Assembly (NCBI RefSeq): GCF_003259255.1
Contig: NZ_QGOL01000002.1
Location: 372,001 to 436,000, forward strand
Direction: 5' to 3'
DNA: 64,000 nt
From: Algoriphagus litoralis
GTDB lineage: Bacteria > Bacteroidota > Bacteroidia > Cytophagales > Cyclobacteriaceae
The first letter of the stretch is position 1; the number at the start of each line of letters is the position of its first letter. The notes below the pieces were generated by a model. It saw only the letters and a program-made list of their open reading frames with translations, did no database searches and was not told where the DNA came from. Shown piece after piece: positions 35,733 through 46,300 of this stretch. The translations under genes were made by a program, and so were the position numbers.

Positions 35733-38700
35733 TGTCTCCCTAAGAGTTTATTGACTAGGACAGCTTTTGTATCTGTACTTCGGATTTCGATATTTTTGGA
35801 TTCAGCGATTAGCTTTAGCGTATCGTTTTTCAGACTGGAGAGCTCTTCCGGTCTTAGGGTGATTTCTTCTTTTTCTTCTGTTGCGAGTTTGAGAAGTTCT
35901 TCTCTAGTAGGCGTAGTGTCGGCGGCAATAGTTTTCCCCTGAGCAGAAACAATTTCTGCCAAAACCGCCTCATTCAACCCAGAGGGTCGGACTCCCACTA
36001 CGACAACTTCTTCAACTACCGCGGGAGTAAGGAAAATGTCTATCGTACTCTCAGAGCAAATAAATCGGGTCGCCTGCTGGAATCGCTCAGCCTGAATAAG
36101 CAAATTCGCTCCAGGCTTGGTCAATTTGAGTGAAAATTCACCCTTTTCATTAGTGCTCGTGCCATTATTTGTGCCCTGCTCTAAAATGAATGCTCCTACT
36201 ACCGACCCTCCTGTAGGGCCCATCACTCTTCCTATAATTTCAGTAGTGGTACATTGATTAGTTGGTGGTTGCTGAGCACCACAGTTTGATTTTTGATAGT
36301 CCAGAATGAGTTGACCCAGCTGCTCATAGGATGCATTATCGAAGTTGATACCCAAGCAACTTAGGAGTTGTTTTCTTGCCTCTTCATCTTCTAGGAAAGA
36401 GGAGAAGATCTCATCTTCGGTGAAGCCCTTGGATTGTTGAAGACTAGAAAGTAAAGCCTCAACTCGCTGCTCAAAAGTCAATTCTCTATTAGGAATCTGC
36501 CTTTCTGCCAAAGCTGCGAGGATATTTTTCTCTCCCCAGCAGGATATAATTTCTGTGGTATAGCATGAATTTGCCTTAGGAGCTTTGACCCATATCGTAA
36601 CTCTGCCTTCGTCTTGAAGTCCGGATTTCTCATCTTGAAGAATGTAAGTGAAGGCATCGTCTCCTGTGAAATCCTCTGCAGGAGTGTAAAAAAATGCTGG
36701 GCTGTTTCCGTCTTGGTTGACTTTTCCTCCTTTTTCGGATTTGTCTGTAGTCTGTTTGATCACATAGTTCCTTTCGATCGGAAGGCGATCATTCACCATC
36801 ACCTCGATCCGGATCGGCGTGTTGATATTTGTGATTGCATAATCAGGTCGGGCAAAAGGAGGCAGAAGGTCCCATCTCTCTTCTCCGCAAGCATCGATGC
36901 AGTCACAGCAATCCGCTTTACCAGCCAGACTGAAGTCCCCAATCACCCTGCCCGTAGACTGGAGATAAAGCAGGTAAAATGTATCTCCTCGGTAAACACC
37001 AGCCTCGTGAGTCAGGCCAGGATTTTTTTTCAGGTATTCTGAAAATTTCCTTGAGTTTTGAAGCTGTGCGACTCTGTTGACATAGCTGAGGTAAAGCCGC
37101 TGGATTTTGGTGAAGTAAAACAGATCAAGAATCCGGTAGAGAATAGGCGAGACTCTTGCCAAAAGCCCGTTGTAGAGCTCCAGATTCTTTTCGGATTCTT
37201 TTTCGGGAAGGTCAATTTTGTCCAAAAACTTAAACTGGATCAAAAGCAAATCGAGCAAAGTCTGTAGGATTTTTTTGTAAGCCTCCTGAAACTTTTGCCA
37301 GTCCATATTTTCCAGACATTCCTCCAATGCTCCAGTCCAGCCTTCAAAAAGCTCGAAGTACTTCATGACTTGTTCTTCGACATCCTTGTCAAAAAGCTCG
37401 TCCTTTTCGCCATACTTCTTGTTCATGTCCCGGAGGAAGCTGAGAATGTCTTTCAGGTCACGCATCATGCCTACGAGCTGAAAGCGGTGCTGGGAATATT
37501 CTTCCTGCAGATCATGCCAGCCGCAGTTTTTATCCTCCAAAGCACCTCCTGCATCCAAATGCAGTGTTTCAAGATGAATGGGAAGATTGAACTGCTGAAT
37601 CAATTTCTGGATAGTTTCTTTGGCTTTATCCAGTTCCTGATCCAAGTGACCTTCGATTCTCAGAAAAGGAAAATCCTCCAAATCATAATGCAATGGCGAT
37701 TCCAAGAATGTCCCTTCCGGCTTTGGCGTGTCAGGTTGATTGTCATAGCTGAGTACCTCCTCACGATCTGCAGACCACAGATTTTTATTGCCTGGATCTG
37801 TCCAGCTTTTTTCAAGAGAAAACCAGCTTCCGAGTGAACCCTTGCTCTTCAAATTGAAATAGTATGGGATACTGCGCTGGCCCAAGAGCCCCATTTTTTC
37901 CTTGCTTGGGGTGATTTTGATGGGGAATTTTTCCGGAGACAGCTTTTGAATAAGCTCTAATTCGAATGTTTGGATCATCAGCAGAAGCCGTCTGTAGCGC
38001 TGAGCGACAGTTTCTTTGAGCAATTTTTGCTCATTGAAAATCGGCGGCTGGACAAAGCCATGGCGATAGGTATAGAATTCTTCGGCAGTGGCTGTTTTGG
38101 CTTTACCCAGCAAAAGATGTAGTGGAAAAAGCGAGGGATCTGTTGGGCAGGAGTACCAAAGCGAATGACCTGCTTCGAGGAATTCTTCCCAAGCCAATGC
38201 AAGTTCTTTGAAAAAATCCCAGAGATATTGGACGCCTTTAATTGAAGCCGGACCAGCTGTCAGACTGGTTTCCAGCTGGGAGATTTTGGTGGAAATGGCA
38301 GCCTGATCAAAGGGATTGGCAAAGCCAAAACTTTTGCCCAGAACGGGTTCAAAGACGGAATAGCCTTTTTTCAGCTGCTCCCAAAAGTCAGCCTTGGTCA
38401 ATTCTATGATCACGGACTGATACTGTTTTACAAATTCCGGAAGTGAATTGGATTCTGGCTTACTGGGATCAAAAAGCGGCTTTTTCAACCGAAATGCCTT
38501 CAATCCGGATGCTCCTGAAAATGATCCCGAAACATTTGCCGATCGGGTCAAGATCAGATCCAGGTCGGTTTTTGATACGAGCAGTCTCCGCAAGGAAAAG
38601 ATCCGGTCCTTTCCTTTGTCATCACAGGCATTTCCCAGGCAGGACTTGAGATCCCGATCAAAAATCTCAAGGAAAAGCAGGACAAATTTATCGTTCAGAA

Positions 38701-39088
38701 AATTTGCCGGGCTGTTGAGTTTTTTGACTTCTGTGTCATCCTCCGGCTTTTCGCTGAGCATTTCCCAGAGTTTCACGTCCTGTGCGGGAAAGCCAAATGG
38801 CTTGTAGGTCACCGTCTCGGGCAGGGTATAGGGGCGATAGTGTGTGCCTAAAAAGTCTGTTCCAATCTGTATCAGGAACCCCTCCGAGGTGATTCCAAGG
38901 CCTTTCGAGATTTTCACCTCTCCGGGAAGCGGCTGAACCTGAAGGCCACAGACTATCCCGATGCCAATCAACTTGGACCGGGTCAGCCTATTTTGCTGAT
39001 CCAGATAGGCGCTGAGCTGGTTGAGCTGATCGCTGGTGAGGACTTGGCTGCCTTCGAAAATCGGATAAGTAGGAATGATCTGGCTCAT
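35729..39088 (-). CDS. Large multidomain eCIS protein in the Afp13 (fibre) position
   Basis: A 1119-residue protein with no close family recognised by eye. Residues 1-90 (PTYPIFEGSQVLTSDQLNQL, then a beta-rich stretch) look like a structural docking domain, followed by a long helical middle (about 300-730). Then come an Ig/cadherin-like domain (about 759-835; FTGDDAFTYILQD), a helical linker with EF-like acidic motifs, a carboxypeptidase-regulatory beta-sandwich (about 950-1022; GTSTNEKGEFSLKL), a VVEEVVVVGV segment like the one that joins this fold to TonB plugs in SusC proteins, and a SAP-like C-terminus (about 1080-1119). In Afp and PVC the gene between Afp12 and Afp14 encodes the tail fibre; here the modules suggest surface binding or a baseplate extension. 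It overlaps the tape-measure gene by four bases. Confidence 0.6.
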   Translation of the reverse strand: MSQIIPTYPIFEGSQVLTSDQLNQLSAYLDQQNRLTRSKLIGIGIVCGLQVQPLPGEVKISKGLGITSEGFLIQIGTDFLGTHYRPYTLPETVTYKPFGFPAQDVKLWEMLSEKPEDDTEVKKLNSPANFLNDKFVLLFLEIFDRDLKSCLGNACDDKGKDRIFSLRRLLVSKTDLDLILTRSANVSGSFSGASGLKAFRLKKPLFDPSKPESNSLPEFVKQYQSVIIELTKADFWEQLKKGYSVFEPVLGKSFGFANPFDQAAISTKISQLETSLTAGPASIKGVQYLWDFFKELALAWEEFLEAGHSLWYSCPTDPSLFPLHLLLGKAKTATAEEFYTYRHGFVQPPIFNEQKLLKETVAQRYRRLLLMIQTFELELIQKLSPEKFPIKITPSKEKMGLLGQRSIPYYFNLKSKGSLGSWFSLEKSWTDPGNKNLWSADREEVLSYDNQPDTPKPEGTFLESPLHYDLEDFPFLRIEGHLDQELDKAKETIQKLIQQFNLPIHLETLHLDAGGALEDKNCGWHDLQEEYSQHRFQLVGMMRDLKDILSFLRDMNKKYGEKDELFDKDVEEQVMKYFELFEGWTGALEECLENMDWQKFQEAYKKILQTLLDLLLIQFKFLDKIDLPEKESEKNLELYNGLLARVSPILYRILDLFYFTKIQRLYLSYVNRVAQLQNSRKFSEYLKKNPGLTHEAGVYRGDTFYLLYLQSTGRVIGDFSLAGKADCCDCIDACGEERWDLLPPFARPDYAITNINTPIRIEVMVNDRLPIERNYVIKQTTDKSEKGGKVNQDGNSPAFFYTPAEDFTGDDAFTYILQDEKSGLQDEGRVTIWVKAPKANSCYTTEIISCWGEKNILAALAERQIPNRELTFEQRVEALLSSLQQSKGFTEDEIFSSFLEDEEARKQLLSCLGINFDNASYEQLGQLILDYQKSNCGAQQPPTNQCTTTEIIGRVMGPTGGSVVGAFILEQGTNNGTSTNEKGEFSLKLTKPGANLLIQAERFQQATRFICSESTIDIFLTPAVVEEVVVVGVRPSGLNEAVLAEIVSAQGKTIAADTTPTREELLKLATEEKEEITLRPEELSSLKNDTLKLIAESKNIEIRSTDTKAVLVNKLLGRQ

Positions 39089-39100
39089 AGAAATGTGGTT

Positions 39101-42100
39101 TTAAAATTCTCCCAATGATGAAAAATTGAGAATAATGGCATCGTCCAATGTGTCGTCTTCTGCACAGTCGTGAAGTGTGCCGGATGGGTAGACATTTCGG
39201 ACTTTTTCCAAAATCTCAATCAGTTGGGAAAGTGCTGTTGAAAGTTTCTTGGGATGTTGTGGGTTTTTGAGCGATTCGAGCAGCCAGATTTTCCAGGCTT
39301 GCTCCAGCTCCTCCATGTGCTCCGGGCTGATCCAGCAAACTGTCAAAAAGACGTGAGCTGGCGCCTCAGTTTTTAATTTGTTTTCCAGAAATCTCCTGAA
39401 GTCCCTGCTGGTAAATCTTCCCGCCCAGAAAGGAAGCAAGACGTGCGCAATGCAGGTATAGGGATCGTCAAGTGTGCATTCGCACTCTTCCTGAAAATGT
39501 GGGTCAAGCAATCGATCCTGGATCAGTTCAGTGACTACGACATCGGAATCATTGACAAACTTGTATTTCTGGTTGTGGCGGGGTCTTAGAAGAATATGCT
39601 CGACTAGATGTGTCCCTTCGTGGCTGAAGAATTCTTTTTGGAAAAAGGATTGCAACTTTTCCAAAGTCTTGATCTCTTCACCTCCCGGTACCAAAAACTC
39701 TGCTCCATTCACAGATAGCACTTCAAAGCTTCGCGAAATCAGGATTTCGGCGCCCTCCAAATCCTGTCTTGGCCTGACTGAAGTGGTGATTACTGTGTTT
39801 CCGTCAACTAGTTCGAGCTTGAAAATGGGGTAATCGATGAACAAATCTTCCTCGTCCAGTACTTTTCGGATGGTAATTTCAGCTAGGCGAGAAAGCAGGG
39901 ATACTTGACCACCCGCAACTGTGAGTTCCTGCTTTTCTACATCGACCGAAAGAATTTCCAAGGTTTTTTGAAAAACGATCAAGTCTCCTTTCGTAGGGGT
40001 TGGATCAGCAGTAAGCTTTATTTTCGATCCTTCTGCAACAGCAGTCGACAAAGTGATCGCAATAGGTTCAAAGCCAGTTTGAATCAACCAACTTTCTCCC
40101 CAAGATCCGTCCAAAAGTTGAGCGGCAAGCGGGGCATTGAAGTTGTTTGCGATACTTTTTGCCAATACTCCTCCTCGAATCGGATCGATGATAGAAAAAT
40201 GGTAGGGAGAATCAGAATCTTCATCAAGCTGATAGCCACTTGGTCTGTATCCGGCAGCCAGCATATCCCAAATGTGTTCTTTGATTCTGCTTTCGGCCAG
40301 ATTCTGAAGTTCTTCTTCATCAACTGCATCAGCCACTTCTTGGGTTATTTTGCCTGAAAGGATGGCTGTACCTGCACCAAAAGGGGCATCGAAAAACTCA
40401 AACTCAATGATATATTTTGGCGGTGCAGGAGCCATCGAAGTGGTAATGGTGAATTCATACCAATCCTCCAGACCCAAACTCAGATTCTTTCGATTGGCTC
40501 TTGGGTTTTGGATGAATTCGGAGAAAAACATCTCCTGAATTCCAGCTAAAGCCAGTTCTGCCTCAGCGGATGAAAAATCTTTTTTGACGCTTTCACCGAG
40601 GATTTCGTCTTTGAGGAACAATTCCAGAACAAGATTGCCATCCGTTCCAGCAATTCCCCAATTGCCCGGGTCAGCCGCGACCAAGAGAATCTTTTCCAAG
40701 CTCAGTTTGGCATTTTCCAAAGAGCTGAATGCTTCCAAAAGCTCAAAAAGTGGCTGATCCGTAGCGTCCAAGACCATGATAGTCCATGCACCGTTCATTT
40801 TTGAAAACTCAAATTTCGGACTGAAGATCAACCAATCTGCTGTTTTTTCTCGAATACCATAGAGACCAGCCACTCTGTTTTCCAGACCTGATAGATTGTC
40901 GATATGGTAATACTCCTCTGGAATCGCATAGTCAAAACCCTGAGCCCGTTCGGCACTGATTTGAGGATACTTATTGAGAAATTGAAGTTTATCCTCGATC
41001 AATCGTTCTTTGCCTTTTTCAGGGCTAAGCCTCACTGTCAGCAAACCATAATCTGTCAATTGCTCTGCAAAACGTCCCAAAAGGTGGTTCAAGAACTTGT
41101 TTCTGCGCTCTAGGTATTTTTCTTTTGGCTCGGTGAGGGTGTTTAATATATCCTGAAGTCCTGCCAAATCCTTCCAGAGGTCGGCAGTATCGGGCACTAG
41201 GTTTTCCAGATTTTGGGAGAAATAAGTCTGTGTGATTGCCGGATTTCCAAAAGCATCCTTATCCAAAGAAATGGAAAAAAGATCTTGGACATGAGCCAAT
41301 TGGGCTAAGTAATTGGCTAGAATCTGGTCGAATACCAGCAAAAAGGCTTTAAGTTGCTTCACCTGATAGGCCTCTGGTCTACCCTCGCCTTGCGGCATCA
41401 TTCCCTCTTCACCGACTCCATAGACTAGGGGGAAATCATTTTGGATCGAAAAGTAATCTCCTGAATCAGCGAATTCCCCGCGGATTTCATCAAAATCCAT
41501 CTGCGGATAGCGGATCTTTTGAGGACGTTTGGCTCTCTGTATTTCATCCAAATGGTCTTCAACCTCCTCCCTATTTGCCTTGAAAGGGAGACCTTCTTTG
41601 TAATAAATCAACTTGCTGAGCTCTGAATTGAGCCTTGGCACATAATTCTGAGCTACGGCCAAATCCAGACACCATTTCACGCTTTTGGATGCTATTTTGC
41701 CATCCGGATCATCCTGAGGGATGTTCGCGATTTGGATACTTTTCACTGCCAAAACCCCCTCAATATCCATGATCAGGTGGATCAAATCCGAGATATGGAT
41801 TTTCGATTTTCGGTCTGCCTTGACCAATTCATTGCTGTCAATAAATCCATGTTTTAGTAGCGGACCTTCAAAGATTTCTTCTGTAGGCATGCATTGACTT
41901 GCCTCCCAATCTCCAAAGTAAATGCGGTCATCTTCACGGATGAGTGGGCTCGAAAAATTAGGCGAAACGAGGATTTCAGCCAGTCCGGGTTCCTTTGGAG
42001 CTACCTTGACTTCAAGGATTTGATAGGTTCCTGCATTATTGCCTGAGCCAATAATGCTGAGAGTCGAGCCTGCTTTTGGAAAACTATCAGGATCAAGTTT

Positions 42101-43300
42101 CATCCAGATTTTTGCAGGATTTTGCAGGATTCTGGTGACGGGAAGTGTGCCCGATTTGCAGCGATGAAGCATCTCTTCCAGTCCATAGAAATTGATCTGA
42201 GGGGAAAGAAAATCTCCGATGGCAGAGAAAATTCTGGCTTCTGTCAGCGCCACATCTGCCTCGGGACTGAGTTCGATATCAGCACAAACCAATATTTCTT
42301 CCACCCGCAGTGCGTGAAAAGCCACAAAATCCTCACACAGGTTTCGATTGGCATTCAGTGTTTTTTGAACTTCAGCGAGTACTTCCCTGATTTTTTCAAT
42401 TTTGATCAGGTAAAAAGCGAGGATTCCCTTCGGATCAGTGAATACAAAATTGTTCACCAAAGTATTGATCGCATCGATTCCTTCTACTTCCTCCAGTCCG
42501 CTTGGGGTTAATTCTGTGCCGCTGAGCTGGATATAGTTGGTTGGAGAAAGTTTGTAGCTCAGCTCGAAGCCGGATGGTACATTTTGAAATTGAATGAAAA
42601 TGCCCTGAATGGCTTTTCTGATGGCTGTTTTGTCTTCCCAGTCAATGTCCTCGTCCCAGCGGGGAAACTCCACCTGAATATCGATTACCACTCCAGCCAA
42701 ATCCGGATGAGCATCGATGGCGATCTCCATGCTGAGCTTGTTTTCATTCAGATCACCCAGTTCATCCGTGGTGTCAAACTCAAGCAAGACATCGTAAAGA
42801 ATACCAAGTTGAAGTGCTTTTTCTGAAGCTGGGAAGGGTTTATAGGCCAGTTTTTTAGCCTTTCGATCCGGGAAAATTTTGATCTCATTGCTTTCTCTCA
42901 GCGTGAGCCATGCATTTTTTACACCTGCAAATCTTTTTTCTGGAATACCATCAATCTCAATCTCTTCAACTACCTCCACATCCATAATAAGCTTTCGGAA
43001 GTCTTCGATGGTGATTGCTTTTCCCGGAAGAATCTGAGATCCTTTGAAAAACTGGTCTGCCAGAGAGCCAGACTCATCAGCCAGCAGATCCTGAATCGGT
43101 TTATTTGCCCGGTAACTCAGGTCGGTGATGGCATAGCAAAGTACTTCCAGAATCGTGACACCAGGGTCATGGGTGTTGTAATCTGTCCAGATTTTGCCGG
43201 AAAGCCGTTGAATGTAAGCAATCGCCTCTTTGCGAAGCAGCTCAAAATCCATGGCCGGACTTGCCGGTTTTGCCTTCGATATCGTGATTGATTCCTGCAT
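39101..43300 (-). CDS. Giant eCIS baseplate wedge protein (Afp12-like, gp6/J family)
   Basis: A 1399-residue protein. The N-terminus carries the baseplate-wedge signature KIWTDYNTHDPGVTILEVLC followed by YAITDLSYR, known from Afp12/Pvc12 and T4 gp6-type wedges. The rest is a series of acidic alpha/beta modules, with a conserved-looking YYHIDNLSGLENRVAGLYG segment in the middle and a C-terminal part with EGTHLVEHILLRPRH typical of eCIS wedge proteins. It is larger than wedge proteins of compact systems; in AlgoCIS, massive baseplate extensions form a cage around the spike, so a cage-forming role is plausible. ATG at 43300 lies four bases after the upstream stop; an in-frame ATG at 43357 would overlap the previous gene by 53 bases. 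Confidence 0.82.
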   Translation of the reverse strand: MQESITISKAKPASPAMDFELLRKEAIAYIQRLSGKIWTDYNTHDPGVTILEVLCYAITDLSYRANKPIQDLLADESGSLADQFFKGSQILPGKAITIEDFRKLIMDVEVVEEIEIDGIPEKRFAGVKNAWLTLRESNEIKIFPDRKAKKLAYKPFPASEKALQLGILYDVLLEFDTTDELGDLNENKLSMEIAIDAHPDLAGVVIDIQVEFPRWDEDIDWEDKTAIRKAIQGIFIQFQNVPSGFELSYKLSPTNYIQLSGTELTPSGLEEVEGIDAINTLVNNFVFTDPKGILAFYLIKIEKIREVLAEVQKTLNANRNLCEDFVAFHALRVEEILVCADIELSPEADVALTEARIFSAIGDFLSPQINFYGLEEMLHRCKSGTLPVTRILQNPAKIWMKLDPDSFPKAGSTLSIIGSGNNAGTYQILEVKVAPKEPGLAEILVSPNFSSPLIREDDRIYFGDWEASQCMPTEEIFEGPLLKHGFIDSNELVKADRKSKIHISDLIHLIMDIEGVLAVKSIQIANIPQDDPDGKIASKSVKWCLDLAVAQNYVPRLNSELSKLIYYKEGLPFKANREEVEDHLDEIQRAKRPQKIRYPQMDFDEIRGEFADSGDYFSIQNDFPLVYGVGEEGMMPQGEGRPEAYQVKQLKAFLLVFDQILANYLAQLAHVQDLFSISLDKDAFGNPAITQTYFSQNLENLVPDTADLWKDLAGLQDILNTLTEPKEKYLERRNKFLNHLLGRFAEQLTDYGLLTVRLSPEKGKERLIEDKLQFLNKYPQISAERAQGFDYAIPEEYYHIDNLSGLENRVAGLYGIREKTADWLIFSPKFEFSKMNGAWTIMVLDATDQPLFELLEAFSSLENAKLSLEKILLVAADPGNWGIAGTDGNLVLELFLKDEILGESVKKDFSSAEAELALAGIQEMFFSEFIQNPRANRKNLSLGLEDWYEFTITTSMAPAPPKYIIEFEFFDAPFGAGTAILSGKITQEVADAVDEEELQNLAESRIKEHIWDMLAAGYRPSGYQLDEDSDSPYHFSIIDPIRGGVLAKSIANNFNAPLAAQLLDGSWGESWLIQTGFEPIAITLSTAVAEGSKIKLTADPTPTKGDLIVFQKTLEILSVDVEKQELTVAGGQVSLLSRLAEITIRKVLDEEDLFIDYPIFKLELVDGNTVITTSVRPRQDLEGAEILISRSFEVLSVNGAEFLVPGGEEIKTLEKLQSFFQKEFFSHEGTHLVEHILLRPRHNQKYKFVNDSDVVVTELIQDRLLDPHFQEECECTLDDPYTCIAHVLLPFWAGRFTSRDFRRFLENKLKTEAPAHVFLTVCWISPEHMEELEQAWKIWLLESLKNPQHPKKLSTALSQLIEILEKVRNVYPSGTLHDCAEDDTLDDAIILNFSSLGEF

Positions 43301-43304
43301 ATCC

Positions 43305-46300
43305 TTAGGTGTCAAAAGCTTCTTCCATGTCCGAACTTTCCGTGGAGGTGATGTCAATGATCGCTGGTACTACATTATCTGCGCATTCGCAATCCTCCGT
43401 TTCCAAAATTGTGATCAAATGATCTCCATAGGTATCGATAGATCCTACAGACCCTAAGAGAGAAACCCCTGTGCTTCCTTTGGCTTCCTCGACTTGCTTC
43501 CGTGAAATGATCTCTCCGTTCACAGGATTCTTGATGATGTGGTACAGTTCAAAACAGGTCAAATAGTCCACATAGGGTAGTTTTTCTACAAAATGTAAGA
43601 CCACTGAGCTGTGAATTTCTCCAGCGAAAGTGAATGCTTCCGGACTTTGGAAGGCCCATGGCGAAAGGAATGCTTTCAGATCGTCTTCGAGCTTTTTTGC
43701 AAAAAGGGAACGGTCCACTCCGGCCAAAAACCGCACATTTGCCTTGATCTGCAGCTCCTCATAGACCGGATTTACTACATGAAGATGGACCCCCGCAGAG
43801 CAGATTTCGGAAATGAATTCACGGACTTTTGCGATCAATGCCACACTTGCTTTTGGCCGCAGCGGATCGATGGCGTTTTTATTTTGGACATTGGCTACCA
43901 AGACTACGGTCACATGACGTGGAGCAAGGGCTCGGTAATTCTCCAAGTTGCCGTCGTACTCGGTGTGATTGAGCGCTTTGACCTGGTAGATTTCAGGGAA
44001 ATACTCCAGTACCAAGTGCTCGTAATCCCAACGGGCCACGGCACGCTGCTTATGTCTCAGTCGCTCGGAAATCCGTGTGTAAAAATCTTCCAAAGCTTCT
44101 GCAGTCTTGCCTCCAAATGACGCGAAAGGCTGATCTATTTTGCTGATTTGGGCTTGGGAGTTCTTAAGTTTTGCAATGGTTTTGGCAGGAAGGGCTGTGG
44201 CTAGTCTGTTGGGATCATTTTCAAAATCCTCAAAAGTCACTCGAATAGCTTGTGCGATAATGTGCGTGAAATCTGGAATGGCATCACTGTTTTCTTTGAC
44301 CGTTGCCCTAATCCAAGTCATGCCATCATCCAGGATTGTGTGGGATTGATCAGCGGACCGAGGCATGGTAAATCCGACTAGTCCCGTTTGGATTAGTCCG
44401 TTAGTTTCGTCCAAAACCACGTCCAGCTTATCAAAAATTTTCCACTCGTTACCGCTGAGGTAGCTCCAATAAACGGTAGGGACAGTTTTTTCAGGATTGG
44501 CACTTCCGTCTAGCACGTTGATTAGCAGTTGGATCGATTGACCCGGTAAATGAGTGGTGAGACCGATCAGTAGATACCCTTCCTCCCAGTAATCCGGTAC
44601 TAAAAGACCTGGATTTTTATCCTGTTTTGCTTCCCCAAATGCTCCAATGTGAAAAAATGAATTCCAATCACTTTCTCCAATTTGAAAGGAATCTGAGGCG
44701 GTGTAGTCTAGTTTTACACTTTTTACTTCGGGCGTGTAAGGTTCGTTGGGAAGGGCAACGGTATTGGGGTTTTCTGCCTTGGTTTTGAGAATTGCTTTAT
44801 TAGCGAAGAGTTTCGGGTATTCTTGATGTCCAAAATCTTCTCCGGTTAGACTCAACTTAAGAAAACCTCTCTTTGAGGATGGTGACCAACTGATGAATTG
44901 CTCCAATTCAGGCTCCGGCTCGATTCCGCCCAAATCACTAGAAGATATAGAATAGGATTGATTGGTATTCGGTGCTCCTGATCCACTGAAAAGGTTGAAG
45001 GTTTTTTTGGAATTTCCCCAGGATCGGTCATCTAGAAAATAGGCTTTGGCCTGGAAGGAAGAGTTGGTTTTTACTGGAGAATACTCAGCGTAATGATTAG
45101 AGAATCCTAAAGAAGGCAAGCCATGCCATTCCAAATGAAATGTCAAACTCTTCAGACTTTTACTAAAAGCTTCCCGACTACCGATGTAGAAATTAGAACC
45201 TAAAGCTGGCCTGAATCCAAAGGGATTGATATTTTTCCCAACTGGAAGAATCGTCTGATCATTCTGCAAAATCAGATTTTCCAGCCCGCTCACATCCACA
45301 TCGATTTTTATTGAAGAAAGCTCGATTCCCTGCAAAATAGGGTAGGCGTAGCTTTGGGTGGTATCTTCAAGTTCTACTTTTAAAACCGGTTGGGCGGTTT
45401 TGAATTTTTGCAGTAGGACTGCCTCATTGTATCCGACTACAGCATCCTGGTCTGGAATCAAATGGCATTTGAGAAGAAGCTCAACACCTCTGGGACCCAA
45501 ATCGCGGAGCTCATGTTTTTGGGTTTTAAAACTGAAAAGGAGGTCGGCAATTTTATCCTTGCCCATTCCCCTCACCTCATCGACCTGATCCAGAGAGGAA
45601 AACCTGTTGCCAGCCAAAGAAGCCCTTTTGCTCAGAATATTTTTGGCGGTGACTTCTCCGATGTCATAGCCACGGAATGGGCGATGAATTCCAAGCTCAG
45701 GATCATCGAAAACAGGGCCTGCTTGGGGTTCGAGGCCAGCGATATCCTGCCAGGTATTTGCTCCATTTAGAAATGCCAGTACATCGCCTTCTACGGACTC
45801 TTCACCCGTGGGAAAACCTACCGCAGCTTCAATCCAATCTTTTTCACCACTGAGGAGAAATCTAAAAGTGGAATTGAGGTGAAGACTCTTTAATTTTTCC
45901 AATAGCCCTTCTTGAGGTTGAAAGCTTAGGGTGAGCGTGATCTTTCGAAGTCCTTCTGCCAAAACTAATGTTGGGGAAGCGACAGCGAAACCTAGAATTG
46001 CAGATTGTCGGTCTGAAGAAGGGAAAAAACTTTTTGGCCGACCAAAAGGATTCCATCGACCATCTGCATTCAGGATTTCTGCTCCCAGTCCATCTGCCGA
46101 GTTGGCGATGGGGGATTTGTAAAACCTGCCATTTTCGTCTTTAAACAAGGCCTTGATTGATGCAACTTCAGCCTTGTTAATAGTTTCAGTTTGGTGGTTT
46201 TTGAAGATGATCTCTTTGCCGATATCATCCTTTCCAGCCTTGAATTCGGAATTTTTTGGCAAAAGATGCTCACCGACATGCTTGGCCAATTGGATGATGA

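Noticed and set aside
37295..37837. 180-residue plus-strand frame opposite the 1119-residue eCIS gene
   Set aside because: Antisense shadow; the minus-strand gene fits the operon with coupled start and stop codons.
43301..43357. N-terminal extension of the Afp12-like wedge
   Set aside because: It would overlap the preceding wedge gene by 53 bases; the ATG at 43300 lies four bases after that gene's stop.
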